Source of the DNA: Rubrivivax sp.
GTDB lineage: Bacteria > Pseudomonadota > Gammaproteobacteria > Burkholderiales > Burkholderiaceae_C
DNA: 64,000 bases
Reading direction: 5' to 3'
NCBI GenBank assembly: GCA_030680415.1
Contig: JAUXVE010000134.1
Span: forward strand, 1-64,000
Part shown: one piece after another, positions 32,500-39,770 of the stretch
How positions within the stretch are numbered: the first letter of the stretch is position 1
How the letters are laid out: the number at the start of each line of letters is the position of its first letter
Program-made: the position numbers and the translations under genes
The notes under the pieces: model-generated
Database searches by the model: none
What the model saw: the letters and a program-made list of their open reading frames with translations, nothing else
Told to the model about the DNA's origin: nothing

Positions 32500-32919
32500 A
32501 TGGTGCTGCTGGACACCAACGTGCTCAGCGAGGTGCTGCGCCCACGCCCGTCGCCCGCGGTCATCGGCCGCCTGCTGCAGTTCACTTCGAAAACGCTGTT
32601 TGCTTCGGAGCTCACGCGCTTCGAGATGCGTTTCGGCTCGGCGCTGAGGCCCGATGCTTCGCTCTTCTGGGCCCGGATTCAGCGTGAGTTGCTGCCGCTG
32701 GTGATCTGGCTGCCGGTGAGCGAGGCGGTCAGCACGCGAGCCGGCGACATTGCCGCTGCGCAGCGGCTTGCGGGTCGGCCCTGCGGATCCCTGGACCCAT
32801 TGATTGCCGCCACGGCACTGACGCACGGGGTGCCGCTGGCCACCCGCAACGTGCAGCACTTCGAGCGCATCGAGGGCCTGGAAGTGCAGAACTGGTTCGA
32901 GAGTGGGGTCAGGTCTTAA
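32500..32919 (+). CDS. VapC-type PIN toxin ending inside a repeat
   Basis: A 139-residue PIN domain: MVLLDTNVLSEVLRPRPSPA (Asp), ASELTRFEMRFG (Glu), GSLDPLIAATALTHGVPLAT (Asp), TRNVQHFERIEGLEVQNWFE (Asn/Asp site). The catalytic set is complete. The final codons GVRS and the stop are supplied by repeat copy E, which begins at 32904. Confidence 0.9.
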   Translation: MVLLDTNVLSEVLRPRPSPAVIGRLLQFTSKTLFASELTRFEMRFGSALRPDASLFWARIQRELLPLVIWLPVSEAVSTRAGDIAAAQRLAGRPCGSLDPLIAATALTHGVPLATRNVQHFERIEGLEVQNWFESGVRS

Positions 32920-33033
32920 GTCTTAAACCCCCACCTTCCCAGGGAGCAAGGGACAGGTCTTGACTCTTGCCTGCTAGCTCCACCAAACAAAGTAGCAGCC
33001 TCCGGGCTCCTCTTTCACATCCGAAAGCGCGAA
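32904..33033 (+). repeat. GGGGTCAGGTCTT repeat, copy E
   Basis: TGGGGTCAGGTCTTAAG at 32904, a second partial core ACAGGTCTTGACTCTTGCC at 32950, a degenerate hairpin near 32996-33013, and an end resembling the GTGAGCGCAAATC of copies A and B. It begins inside the last codons of the upstream vapC. Confidence 0.75.
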
Positions 33034-33082
33034 TCAGCGTGGGATCTTGCGCTACGGGGTCACCGATCCGACTGATCGGAAG

Positions 33083-33445
33083 CTACCCCGCGCGGATCAG
33101 GCTTTCGGCCGGGATGCCCAGTTGCGTGTGCAGCCGGCGCACCATCGCCATGGTCAGCGGCCGGCGCCGCGCCAGCACCTCGTAGACGCGGTTGAGCCCG
33201 CCGATCATGGGTTTTAGGTCGCGGGGCGTCAGTCCCTGTTGCTCCATGCGGAATTTGATGGCCTCCACGGCATCGGGCAAGTCGACCGGGAAATGCCGGC
33301 GTTCCCAGGCTTGCGCCAGCGTCGCCAGCACGTCGAGCCGCTCGCCTTCCGGCGAATCGGGCGTGGGGTCCTGGTCCACCAGCGCCGACACCTCGCGCAG
33401 GGTCGCGCGATAGTCGGCGTCGGAGCGAATCGGGCGGATTTCCAT
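33083..33445 (-). CDS. HigA-type antitoxin without a complete toxin
   Basis: A 120-residue HigA relative: MEIRPIRSDADYRATLREVS, FRMEQQGLTPRDLKPMIGGL, RRPLTMAMVRRLHTQLGIP. It shares layout and many residues with the HigA at 17574. Its ATG lies 3 bp after the stop of a truncated higB. Confidence 0.9.
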   Translation of the reverse strand: MEIRPIRSDADYRATLREVSALVDQDPTPDSPEGERLDVLATLAQAWERRHFPVDLPDAVEAIKFRMEQQGLTPRDLKPMIGGLNRVYEVLARRRPLTMAMVRRLHTQLGIPAESLIRAG

Positions 33446-33448
33446 GGC

Positions 33449-33558
33449 TCACTCCATCTCGACGGTTTCGGCATCGACCGCGTCATACTGCGCGTGCGTA
33501 CCGATGAACTTGACGTAGACGACACCGACCCGGTACGCCACGGCCACGATCAGCAGCG
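33449..33558 (-). pseudogene. higB 3' remnant
   Basis: The minus strand reads LIVAVAYRVGVVYVKFIGTH then AQYDAVDAETVEME and stop, the C-terminal third of HigB and close to the intact copy at 17276. The 5' two thirds are gone; the fragment abuts the 3' end of a vapC gene. Confidence 0.8.
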
Positions 33559-33560
33559 CC

Positions 33561-33986
33561 TCAGGCCCGGAACGGATCGACGATGGTCAGCGTTTCGATG
33601 CGCTGGCCGTGCTGCAGGTCTTCGCTGAACAAGCGGGTGCAGCCCGCGGCCAGCGCCGCAGCGACGATCAGCGCGTCGTAGAAAGCAAAGCCCCAACGCG
33701 AGCGGACGCCCAGCGCGCGGTGAAACAGGTCGACGCTGGCGCCCACTTGCATGAGCGGTGCGAGCACCGTGTCCAGGTAGGCCTGCGCCTGCTCGGGCGA
33801 CAAGGGTACGCGGGCCTTGCTGGAGACGACGTTCAGGCACTCCTGCGCGACCTGGTAGCTGATGCACGCGTCCTGCGTGCGCAGGGCGTCGCGCACGATC
33901 TGGCCGGCGATGGCGTGCTTGCGCGGGTCGGCAGCATCGAGCTGATAGACGAAGACGTTGGTGTCGATGAAGATGCTAGCGGGCAT
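33561..33986 (-). CDS. VapC-type PIN toxin
   Basis: A 141-residue PIN domain: SIFIDTNVFVYQLDAADPRK (Asp), SYQVAQECLNVVSSKAR (Glu), WGFAFYDALIVAAALAAGCT (Asp), LFSEDLQHGQRI (Asp). Complete. The start overlaps the antitoxin by 11 bp. Confidence 0.92.
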   Translation of the reverse strand: MPASIFIDTNVFVYQLDAADPRKHAIAGQIVRDALRTQDACISYQVAQECLNVVSSKARVPLSPEQAQAYLDTVLAPLMQVGASVDLFHRALGVRSRWGFAFYDALIVAAALAAGCTRLFSEDLQHGQRIETLTIVDPFRA

Positions 33987-34197
33987 TCATGTCGTCCCGG
34001 GTCAGCTTGCGGCCGACCTGCAGCTTGCCATCCAGCTGCGCCATGAGCTCGTCGTAGTGCTGCAAGCGCTTCTGGGCTTGGGCGTAGCCGGCCAACCAGC
34101 GGCGGAACTGCTCGTTCAGCGTGGTGTGCTCGGCGCGCGCGCGCTCGCGTGCGGCCTCGATCAGATGTTCGTCGGCGCTGAGGGTGATGTTCTTCAT
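33976..34197 (-). CDS. VapB-type antitoxin
   Basis: A 73-residue protein: MKNITLSADEHLIEAARERA, EHTTLNEQFRRWLAGYAQAQ. The ribbon-helix-helix core is clear. ATG 34197 fits the family; the longer frame to 34254 has no support. It is translated just ahead of vapC. Confidence 0.9.
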   Translation of the reverse strand: MKNITLSADEHLIEAARERARAEHTTLNEQFRRWLAGYAQAQKRLQHYDELMAQLDGKLQVGRKLTRDDMNAR

Positions 34198-34399
34198 GGT
34201 TGGCTTGTCCCGGACGCATGCACGAGAGCAGTGTACGCGGCCACAGGCGGGCAACGGGGTCTTGTGTCTTGCCCGCTCCCGTCGCCTCTCCCATCAAATG
34301 GCCGCCGATGTCCGGCCAGACAAGGACTCCCGCGCCACGGGTCAGCCGGCGGCGCAAAGCCGCGCCGGCGCACAAGCGAACCCTTGCGCGGGATGTCGG

Positions 34400-34554
34400 C
34401 ATCGCGGCAGACCCTTCGCGCTCGCAGAACTCAGCCGCCTCTTCGACGTCCGTCTCGGCGCCAGGATGAAGCGTGACCTTCATCCGGGGAATCGAGCTTT
34501 GAGTCGCGAAAGTGCAGCGGCGAGTGGCACGGCTTGCACCGTGTCTGCATCCAT
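34400..34554 (-). pseudogene. remnants of an addiction-module antitoxin/RelE pair
   Basis: From 34554 to 34480 the minus strand reads DADTVQAVPLAAALSRLKAR then FPG and stop, like the C-terminal tail of addiction-module (TIGR02574-type) antitoxins. Its stop overlaps an ATG at 34483 giving MKVTLHPGAETDVEEAAEF, the standard start of the paired RelE/ParE toxin. Homology ends about 25-30 residues later. Both genes have therefore lost their outer parts. Confidence 0.6.
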
Positions 34555-34577
34555 CTCGTCTTCCCGGGGGCGGCCGC

Positions 34578-34934
34578 TCAGGCTGCGGCTCGTATCTGCA
34601 TGTCGATGTGCACGGCCGTGAACGGGCACACCACGCCGCCCCCGGCGCTGCGCTCCACCAGGCCGAGATCGGCAAGGGCCTGCACGTCCTCGTGCACGCG
34701 TTTCACATCGCGGCCGACTCGGCGCGCCAACTCGCGCACCGCCAGTTCGCCCTGGCCTTGCAGCGCATGCACCAGCGCCCAGCGGCGCTCGGTCAGGCGG
34801 CCGAAGAATGCGCCCGGGCTCTCGAAATTGAGCACCTCGCCTTGGTAGCTTGCGGCTTGCGCACGCCGGCCGGCAGCGCGCAGGCCAGCGCGCCAGTCAG
34901 GCTGCAGGGTGATGGTCAGGGTTCGGTCGGTCAT
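34578..34934 (-). CDS. winged-helix antitoxin, partner of TumE-like protein
   Basis: A 118-residue HTH protein of the HVO_A0114-like type: ESPGAFFGRLTERRWALVHA, LAVRELARRVGRDVKRVHED, LADLGLVERSAGGG. ATG 34934 overlaps the stop of the upstream DUF6516 gene by 4 bp. In this family it is the antitoxin and regulator of a TumE-type toxin. Confidence 0.83.
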   Translation of the reverse strand: MTDRTLTITLQPDWRAGLRAAGRRAQAASYQGEVLNFESPGAFFGRLTERRWALVHALQGQGELAVRELARRVGRDVKRVHEDVQALADLGLVERSAGGGVVCPFTAVHIDMQIRAAA

Positions 34935-35218
34935 GCTGCACTCCTGGCTGCGGCCACGGCCGCAATGAAACCCTCGACCAACTGCTCCACCGTGGTGAGA
35001 ACATACGGTTGCTCGCGTCCGTCGGAGTGGCAATGGTCGCCCTTGCCGCGCTCGTTGTCGAAACCCACCACCCGCACGCCGCCCAGGGCGTAGACCGCAC
35101 GGTACTTGAAGCCGTGCGCAGTGGGCGGCACCGGCTGTGGCACACGCCAGACCACCAACTCAATCACTCCACCCTCGGGGGTGATGTCCTTGAAGCGGGT
35201 GATCAATTCGGCTTGCAC
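34931..35218 (-). CDS. TumE-like toxin (DUF6516)
   Basis: A 95-residue DUF6516 protein: GGVIELVVWRVPQPVPPTAH, HGFKYRAVYALGGVRVVGFD, then NERGKGDHCHSDGREQPY. The NERGKGDH(C)H block is the family hallmark. It precedes the winged-helix antitoxin in the expected order. Identification is from family recall. Confidence 0.82.
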   Translation of the reverse strand: MQAELITRFKDITPEGGVIELVVWRVPQPVPPTAHGFKYRAVYALGGVRVVGFDNERGKGDHCHSDGREQPYVLTTVEQLVEGFIAAVAAARSAA

Positions 35219-35388
35219 GTTGGCAATTGTGCCAACGATGCGCGTTCTGGCAAGTCCGCAGGCCGACAGGTCTTGGGCCTGCGCGCGTCCCGCACGTCCG
35301 GGGGCGCATCCAAGCGCTACCTCGTCCCGCTGCAGAGCGTGCTACGGTTCCCGCCTCCAATTCCTGCTGCCACTGAAGGAGCCGAAAC

Positions 35389-35676
35389 GTGCGGGTCAGC
35401 GAAAAGGGGCAGGTCACGATCCCGAAGGACATACGCGCCGCAGCAGGCGTGGCGCCTGGAAGCGAGGTTTCGTTCAGTCTTGACGGGGGCAGGATCGTCA
35501 TCACGCCGGTGGCCAGCCATGTCAGGAACGACAGGCGTGAAGGGCTCCGTGCAGCGGCTGCAAGAGTGCGCAGCACCCTGAGCCCGGAGTTCCGGCAACT
35601 GGGAGCGCAGGAGATCATGGCCTTCCTTCGCGGCGGAGACGACGCCACCGAAAGCGCCAGCCGTGGTCGCCCCTAG
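35389..35676 (+). CDS. AbrB-family antitoxin
   Basis: A 95-residue protein: VSEKGQVTIPKDIRAAAGVA, GSEVSFSLDGGRIVITPV is the AbrB barrel; the tail ends FRQLGAQEIMAFLRGGD. GTG 35389 follows GAAGGAG. Its partner PIN gene is truncated. Confidence 0.88.
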   Translation: MRVSEKGQVTIPKDIRAAAGVAPGSEVSFSLDGGRIVITPVASHVRNDRREGLRAAAARVRSTLSPEFRQLGAQEIMAFLRGGDDATESASRGRP

Positions 35677-35899
35677 CCTCGCTGGCTACGACGGCAGTGC
35701 GGGGGCGCTCGTCGATACGAATGTGTGGGTGGATTGCATCGACGCCGCAAGTCCTTGGCAGGAATGGGCCGTCGAGCAGCTCCAACAGTGCAGCGAGAGG
35801 GCTCCCCTGCATATCAACCTGATCATTTATGGATCCGGCCGGGTATTGCACTTACTTCCCGCGTCTCGCACTGCTCGGGCCGTGAGCCGTCTTTGGTGA
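35663..35899 (+). pseudogene. PIN (VapC) toxin, 5' part only
   Basis: From GTG 35663 the frame gives ALVDTNVWVDCIDAASPWQE, AVEQLQQCSERAPLHINLII, the first third of a VapC. Homology stops near 35835 at the position of the first Glu motif; the rest is unrelated and runs into a repeat. It overlaps the AbrB gene by 14 bp. Confidence 0.75.
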
Positions 35900-35904
35900 G
35901 CCGG

Positions 35905-36010
35905 GGATCGGGGTCAAGGGGTCGGGGTCCAGGATCCAGGATCGGGGTCTTGCCTCTCGCCCGGTGGCCCGCTACCCATCGGCGGGCTCGGGGTCAGGGC
36001 GCAGCCGGGT
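35905..36010 (+). repeat. degenerate GGGGTCAGG/GGTCTTGCCTCTTGCCC repeat
   Basis: Several overlapping GGGGTC and GGATC units followed by GGGGTCTTGCCTCTCGCCC. It lies between the broken PIN gene and the broken HepT gene. A related layout (short repeat plus HepT fragment) occurs at 22741-22985, where the unit reads CTCTTGCCCCC. Shorter pieces are at about 30076 and 34255. Confidence 0.6.
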
Positions 36011-36184
36011 TCAACGACTTCCAGGCTGCCTGAAAGGTGTCCCCGCGGACGCCACGGCTCGCAGGGCTGACAGGAGCGCCGGTAGGTCGTTGGTGATCGT
36101 CGTCCACACCACGCCCAGGTCGATCTTGAAATAGCCGTGGGCGAGCGCATTGCGCATCTCGTACGCGCCGGAAGGCGGCTTCAT
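36011..36184 (-). pseudogene. HepT-like HEPN toxin missing its N-terminal half
   Basis: The ATG at 36184 gives MKPPSGAYEMRNALAHGYFK then IDLGVVWTTITNDLPALLSA to a stop at 36011. The RNase motif RNALAHGY is kept, but about 55 residues that should precede it are absent; the start codon is joined straight to the motif region. ATGA overlap with the upstream MNT gene is preserved. Whether the 57-residue product is toxic is unknown. Confidence 0.75.
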
Positions 36185-36471
36185 ACCGGCAGTGCCTCGG
36201 CCAAGACCTTCTGCCGAAACGACTCGGGCAGTGCCTCCGGTGTCAAGACATCCACAGGCACGCCCAGCAACTGCTGCAGTTCGTGGCGGATGGCGCCGAT
36301 GTCGAACAGGGTCGTCTGCGGCGTCGGGTCGATGAGCAGATCGAGATCGCTGCCAGGCGTGTCGCTGCCACGCGCGGCGGAGCCAAAAACGCGCGCATTG
36401 CAGGCGTGGTGTGCATGGACGACACGCGCCACTGCTTCGCGATGAGCCAGCAGAGCGTCGGAAGGCTTCAT
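36181..36471 (-). CDS. MNT-type nucleotidyltransferase antitoxin
   Basis: A 96-residue minimal nucleotidyltransferase: NARVFGSAARGSDTPGSDLD matches GSx(10)DxD, followed by LLIDPTPQTTLFDIGAIRH and VPVDVLTPEALPESFRQKVL. It is more complete than its HepT partner. Its relation to the locus at 1636 is distant. Confidence 0.9.
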   Translation of the reverse strand: MKPSDALLAHREAVARVVHAHHACNARVFGSAARGSDTPGSDLDLLIDPTPQTTLFDIGAIRHELQQLLGVPVDVLTPEALPESFRQKVLAEALPV

Positions 36472-36532
36472 GGCAGCAAAGGGCTCCCCAAGGTGGCGAC
36501 CATGATAGCCCGGCGTCGTTCGCCGTCCAGGA

Positions 36533-38338
36533 TCAGGTCTTCCCTGTTGGGTGGTCCCGCCCCACCCCCGCCCACCGCCACCAGTCGCCGCCGAACGGCC
36601 GCCGCAGCGGGCCTTGCACATGAGCGTGCAGCAGCTCGGTGGTGACGGGGTGGTTGTGCGCGATGTACGGCACGTAGGCCAGCATCAGCTTGTGCGCCTG
36701 CTGCATCAACGCCAGCCGCTCGGGGCCGTCGGGCAGCACGCGCTGGCGTTCGTAGAGGCGGTCGAAGGCCGGCAGCCGGAAGCGTGCGTCGTTGCTCTGC
36801 TCGGCGTTGGGGCCGTAGGCCAGGCCGAGGTAGAAGTCGCCGTCGGGATTCGGCGCCGACCAGATGAAGCCCCACATCATCAGCTGGCCGGCCAGCGCGC
36901 GCCTGATCTGTTCGCCGAAGGGCGCGAACTCGAACTGCACGCGCAGCCGCACGGCCCGCAGCCGCTTCAGCCACAGTTCACTGGCCGCGCGTGAGCGGCG
37001 GTCGGGCTGGAAGGCCCGGCGCAGCAGCAGCGGCCGCCCGTCGGGCTGCTCGCGCCAGCCGTCGCCGTTGCGGTCGCTGTAGCCGTACAGCTCGAGCAGC
37101 GCCTGCGCCCGCGCCGCGCTCGGCGTTCCCATCTCGCTCTTCAGCTGCGCGTCGTGGCCCCAGCAATGCGGCGGGATCATGCCGTGCGCCGGCGCCGCCT
37201 GGCCGCGCAGCACGAGGCGCACCTCCTCGGCGCTGTCGAAAGCCAGCGCGATGGCGCGGCGCAACGCCACCTTCTCCGGCGTGTTGCCGCCGACCAGCGG
37301 GTCGTCGCAGTTGAAGAAGGTGTGCGCGGTGGCCGGCGACAGCGCGCGCTCGGCCTGCACGCCCTGGCGTGCCAGAAAGGGGGCGAGGCGGCCGCCCGGC
37401 ATCGCCAGTTCGCCGAACTCGGGCGGCAGCGTGAGCACGTCGTGTTCGCCGCGCAGGAAGGCCAGCCAGCGCGGCTGCGATTCCTCGACGATGTCGATCT
37501 CGACGCGGTCCAGCAGCGGCGCGCGGGCGCCGGCAAGCCGCTGCGCCGCGGCCTGCAGTTGCGGCTCGTTGCCCGCGCCCACGGTGGCGAAACGCTGCTC
37601 GCGAAAACGCGGGTTGCGCACGAGCACGATGCGCGAGGCGCGCCGCCACTGCGCCAGCATGAAAGGGCCGGTGCCCACCGGGTGCGCCATCGGGTCGTCG
37701 GCGTAGGCCTCGATGACCTCGCGCGCCACCGCTCCCAGGGCCCAGCCGGCGAGCAGGTGCACGAAGCGCGGCGCCGGGTCGGCGAGCACGATCTCGAAGC
37801 GGTAACGGTCGAGCGCGCGCAGGCCGGGGACTTCGGTGTCGTAGGGGAAGGGCGTCCGGCTTTCGAGCGCGCGCCGGCGCAGCTCCGACAGGCCCAGGAT
37901 CTTCGCGTTGTCGAAGGTATACAGGTGCTCGGTGCGGATCGCCGGGTCGTAGTAGCGCTTCAGGGTGTAGACGTAGTCGGCCGCCACCAGCTCGCGCGGC
38001 CGGCCGCCGAAGGCCGGGTCGTCGGCGAACAGGATGCCGCGCTGCAGCGTGACCACGAAACGCCGGAAGTCGACCGACACCTCGGGCAGCCGGGCGGCCG
38101 TCAGCGGCACCAGCACTGCCGGCCGCGCCAGCGGGTCGTAGCTCAGCGGCGGCTCGAAGATGTGCGCGATGACGCGGATCGAAGACTGGTCGCCGACACG
38201 CGGCGGGTCGAAGCCGGTCTCGGCGAAGTCGAAGGCCACGCGCAGCGTCTTGGGCGTCGACGCCGTCGGGGCCGACGCCGCCGCATTGCCGAGCAGCGGC
38301 CAGGCCGCGGCGCCGGCGAGCAGGGAACGTCGCTCCAT
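36533..38338 (-). CDS. extracellular solute-binding protein family 5 (paralogue 1)
   Basis: A 601-residue periplasmic binding protein for peptides or similar ligands. A twin-Arg-free signal segment (SLLAGAAAWPLLGNAAASA) is followed by LRVAFDFAETGFDPPRVGDQ and GTGPFMLAQWRRASRIVLVR. It is related throughout to the two genes at 39771 and 41606. It is separated from them by an opposite-strand gene. A piece of the GGTCTT repeat family lies across its stop codon. Confidence 0.9.
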   Translation of the reverse strand: MERRSLLAGAAAWPLLGNAAASAPTASTPKTLRVAFDFAETGFDPPRVGDQSSIRVIAHIFEPPLSYDPLARPAVLVPLTAARLPEVSVDFRRFVVTLQRGILFADDPAFGGRPRELVAADYVYTLKRYYDPAIRTEHLYTFDNAKILGLSELRRRALESRTPFPYDTEVPGLRALDRYRFEIVLADPAPRFVHLLAGWALGAVAREVIEAYADDPMAHPVGTGPFMLAQWRRASRIVLVRNPRFREQRFATVGAGNEPQLQAAAQRLAGARAPLLDRVEIDIVEESQPRWLAFLRGEHDVLTLPPEFGELAMPGGRLAPFLARQGVQAERALSPATAHTFFNCDDPLVGGNTPEKVALRRAIALAFDSAEEVRLVLRGQAAPAHGMIPPHCWGHDAQLKSEMGTPSAARAQALLELYGYSDRNGDGWREQPDGRPLLLRRAFQPDRRSRAASELWLKRLRAVRLRVQFEFAPFGEQIRRALAGQLMMWGFIWSAPNPDGDFYLGLAYGPNAEQSNDARFRLPAFDRLYERQRVLPDGPERLALMQQAHKLMLAYVPYIAHNHPVTTELLHAHVQGPLRRPFGGDWWRWAGVGRDHPTGKT

Positions 38339-38495
38339 GGAGCGCAATGTAAGGGCGCGGGCCGCACCCGGCGGAGCCCCGCACGGGCCGTGGCGCACGC
38401 CGTCGGCTGACGGGCGTCAACCCCGGCGTCACAGTCGACGTGTGTTTTCGTGCGCCTGGGCCTAAGCTTGCAGGGTCTCAATCCGGGAGTGAGCC

Positions 38496-39752
38496 ATGAC
38501 CGTCCGCCGTCTGCCCCTGTGTGTTGCCGCCGCGGCCCTGGGCAGCCTGGGTGCCGCAGTCTGGGCACAGCCGGCCCAGGTCGTCAAACCCCCGGTGGCT
38601 CAGGCCTGGATCGACGTGGCCACGTTCGGCGGCATGGGCATGCCCATGGGCATGCCGGGCGGCGGGGGTGGCAACCCGATGGCCGCGCTGGGCAGCCTGT
38701 TCGGCCGCGGTGGGGCCGCCGCCAACCACTTCGGCCAGACGCAGGCCATGTCACCGGGGCGCTGGGTCGACGTCACGCTGACCACGCGCAACAACCCGCA
38801 GCTGGCCGAAGCCGAGCAAAGCGTGCCCGCCGGCTTCCTGAGCCCGGCGCTCAAGCTGCAGAGCCCCAAGGAAACCCGCGGCACGGCGCCCGACCCCGGC
38901 GACGAGCGCGCCACCGAGCCCGATTACGAGCGCCCCAAGGGCAAGCTGCTGCTGTACTGGGGCTGTGGTGAAGCGGTACTCGCCGGCCAGCCGCGCGTGG
39001 TGGACTTTGCCACCGCCACGCCGGCCGAACTGGGGCGCTTTTTCCAGTCCCGCCGGGCCACGCAGCGCGGCACGCACGCCGCCGCGGGCCGGCCGGTGTG
39101 GCCCAGCGTGGCCGACACGCGGATAGTGCCGGAACAGGCCTCGCTGGTCGGCGAGCACGCCTTCAGCGGCCAGGGCGTGCCCGAGGGCTTTCGCTTCCAG
39201 CTCGGCGCGGCGCAGGACCTGATGCCGCCCATAGCGCTGAAGCAGACCGACGCCGCCGGCAGCACGCTGCTGGAATGGCAGGCCCTGCCGCAGGCGCGGG
39301 CCTACTTCATCTCGGCCATGGGCATGCGCGAGAACAACGAGATGGTGGTCTGGACGAGCAGCGAACAGCCCGACATCGGTTTCGGCCTGCTCGACTATCA
39401 GACCAACCCGGCCGTCGACCGCTGGCTCAAGGAGCAGGTGCTGCTGACGCCGCAGACCACGCGCTGCGCCGTGCCGCAGGGCGTGTTCAGCGGTGAAGGC
39501 GCGATGCTGCGCATGATCGCCTACGGCAACGAGCTGAACCTGGCGCAGCCGCCGCGGCCCACCGACGCGCGCGTGCCCTGGGAGCCGGTGTGGGCGGCCA
39601 AGGTGCGCGTCAAGTCGGTGACGATGGCCATGCTGGGCATGGAGACGCCCGAAGGCGCGCCCGCCGAGACCCCGGCCGCTGCCACCGAGCCGGCCAGGGA
39701 GGAGAAGAAACCCGGCGTGAAGGACCTGCTCAAGGGCATCTTCGGGCGCTGA
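38496..39752 (+). CDS. secreted protein of unknown function
   Basis: A 418-residue protein that I do not recognise. It has a signal peptide (CVAAAALGSLGAAVWAQ), then a Gly/Met-rich stretch at about residues 45-75 (GGMGMPMGMPGGGGG), then a soluble body with KGKLLLYWGCGEAVLAGQPR and WQALPQARAYFISAMGMREN. The end is Lys-rich (PGVKDLLKGIFGR). It lies between the binding-protein genes but on the opposite strand, so it has its own promoter. A periplasmic or surface location is inferred. Confidence 0.8.
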   Translation: MTVRRLPLCVAAAALGSLGAAVWAQPAQVVKPPVAQAWIDVATFGGMGMPMGMPGGGGGNPMAALGSLFGRGGAAANHFGQTQAMSPGRWVDVTLTTRNNPQLAEAEQSVPAGFLSPALKLQSPKETRGTAPDPGDERATEPDYERPKGKLLLYWGCGEAVLAGQPRVVDFATATPAELGRFFQSRRATQRGTHAAAGRPVWPSVADTRIVPEQASLVGEHAFSGQGVPEGFRFQLGAAQDLMPPIALKQTDAAGSTLLEWQALPQARAYFISAMGMRENNEMVVWTSSEQPDIGFGLLDYQTNPAVDRWLKEQVLLTPQTTRCAVPQGVFSGEGAMLRMIAYGNELNLAQPPRPTDARVPWEPVWAAKVRVKSVTMAMLGMETPEGAPAETPAAATEPAREEKKPGVKDLLKGIFGR

Positions 39753-39770
39753 CGCCCTGCGCGCGCCCGT

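Noticed and set aside
17218-36471. Superintegron (attC cassette array) as explanation for the TA island
   Set aside because: No tyrosine integrase gene is present, genes lie on both strands with their own promoters, and I see no regularly spaced attC-type imperfect palindromes ending in GTTRRRY; the shared repeat is of a different kind.
17218-36471. Prophage or integrative conjugative element
   Set aside because: No integrase, capsid, terminase, relaxase or tRNA attachment duplication is visible; only one IS66 element.
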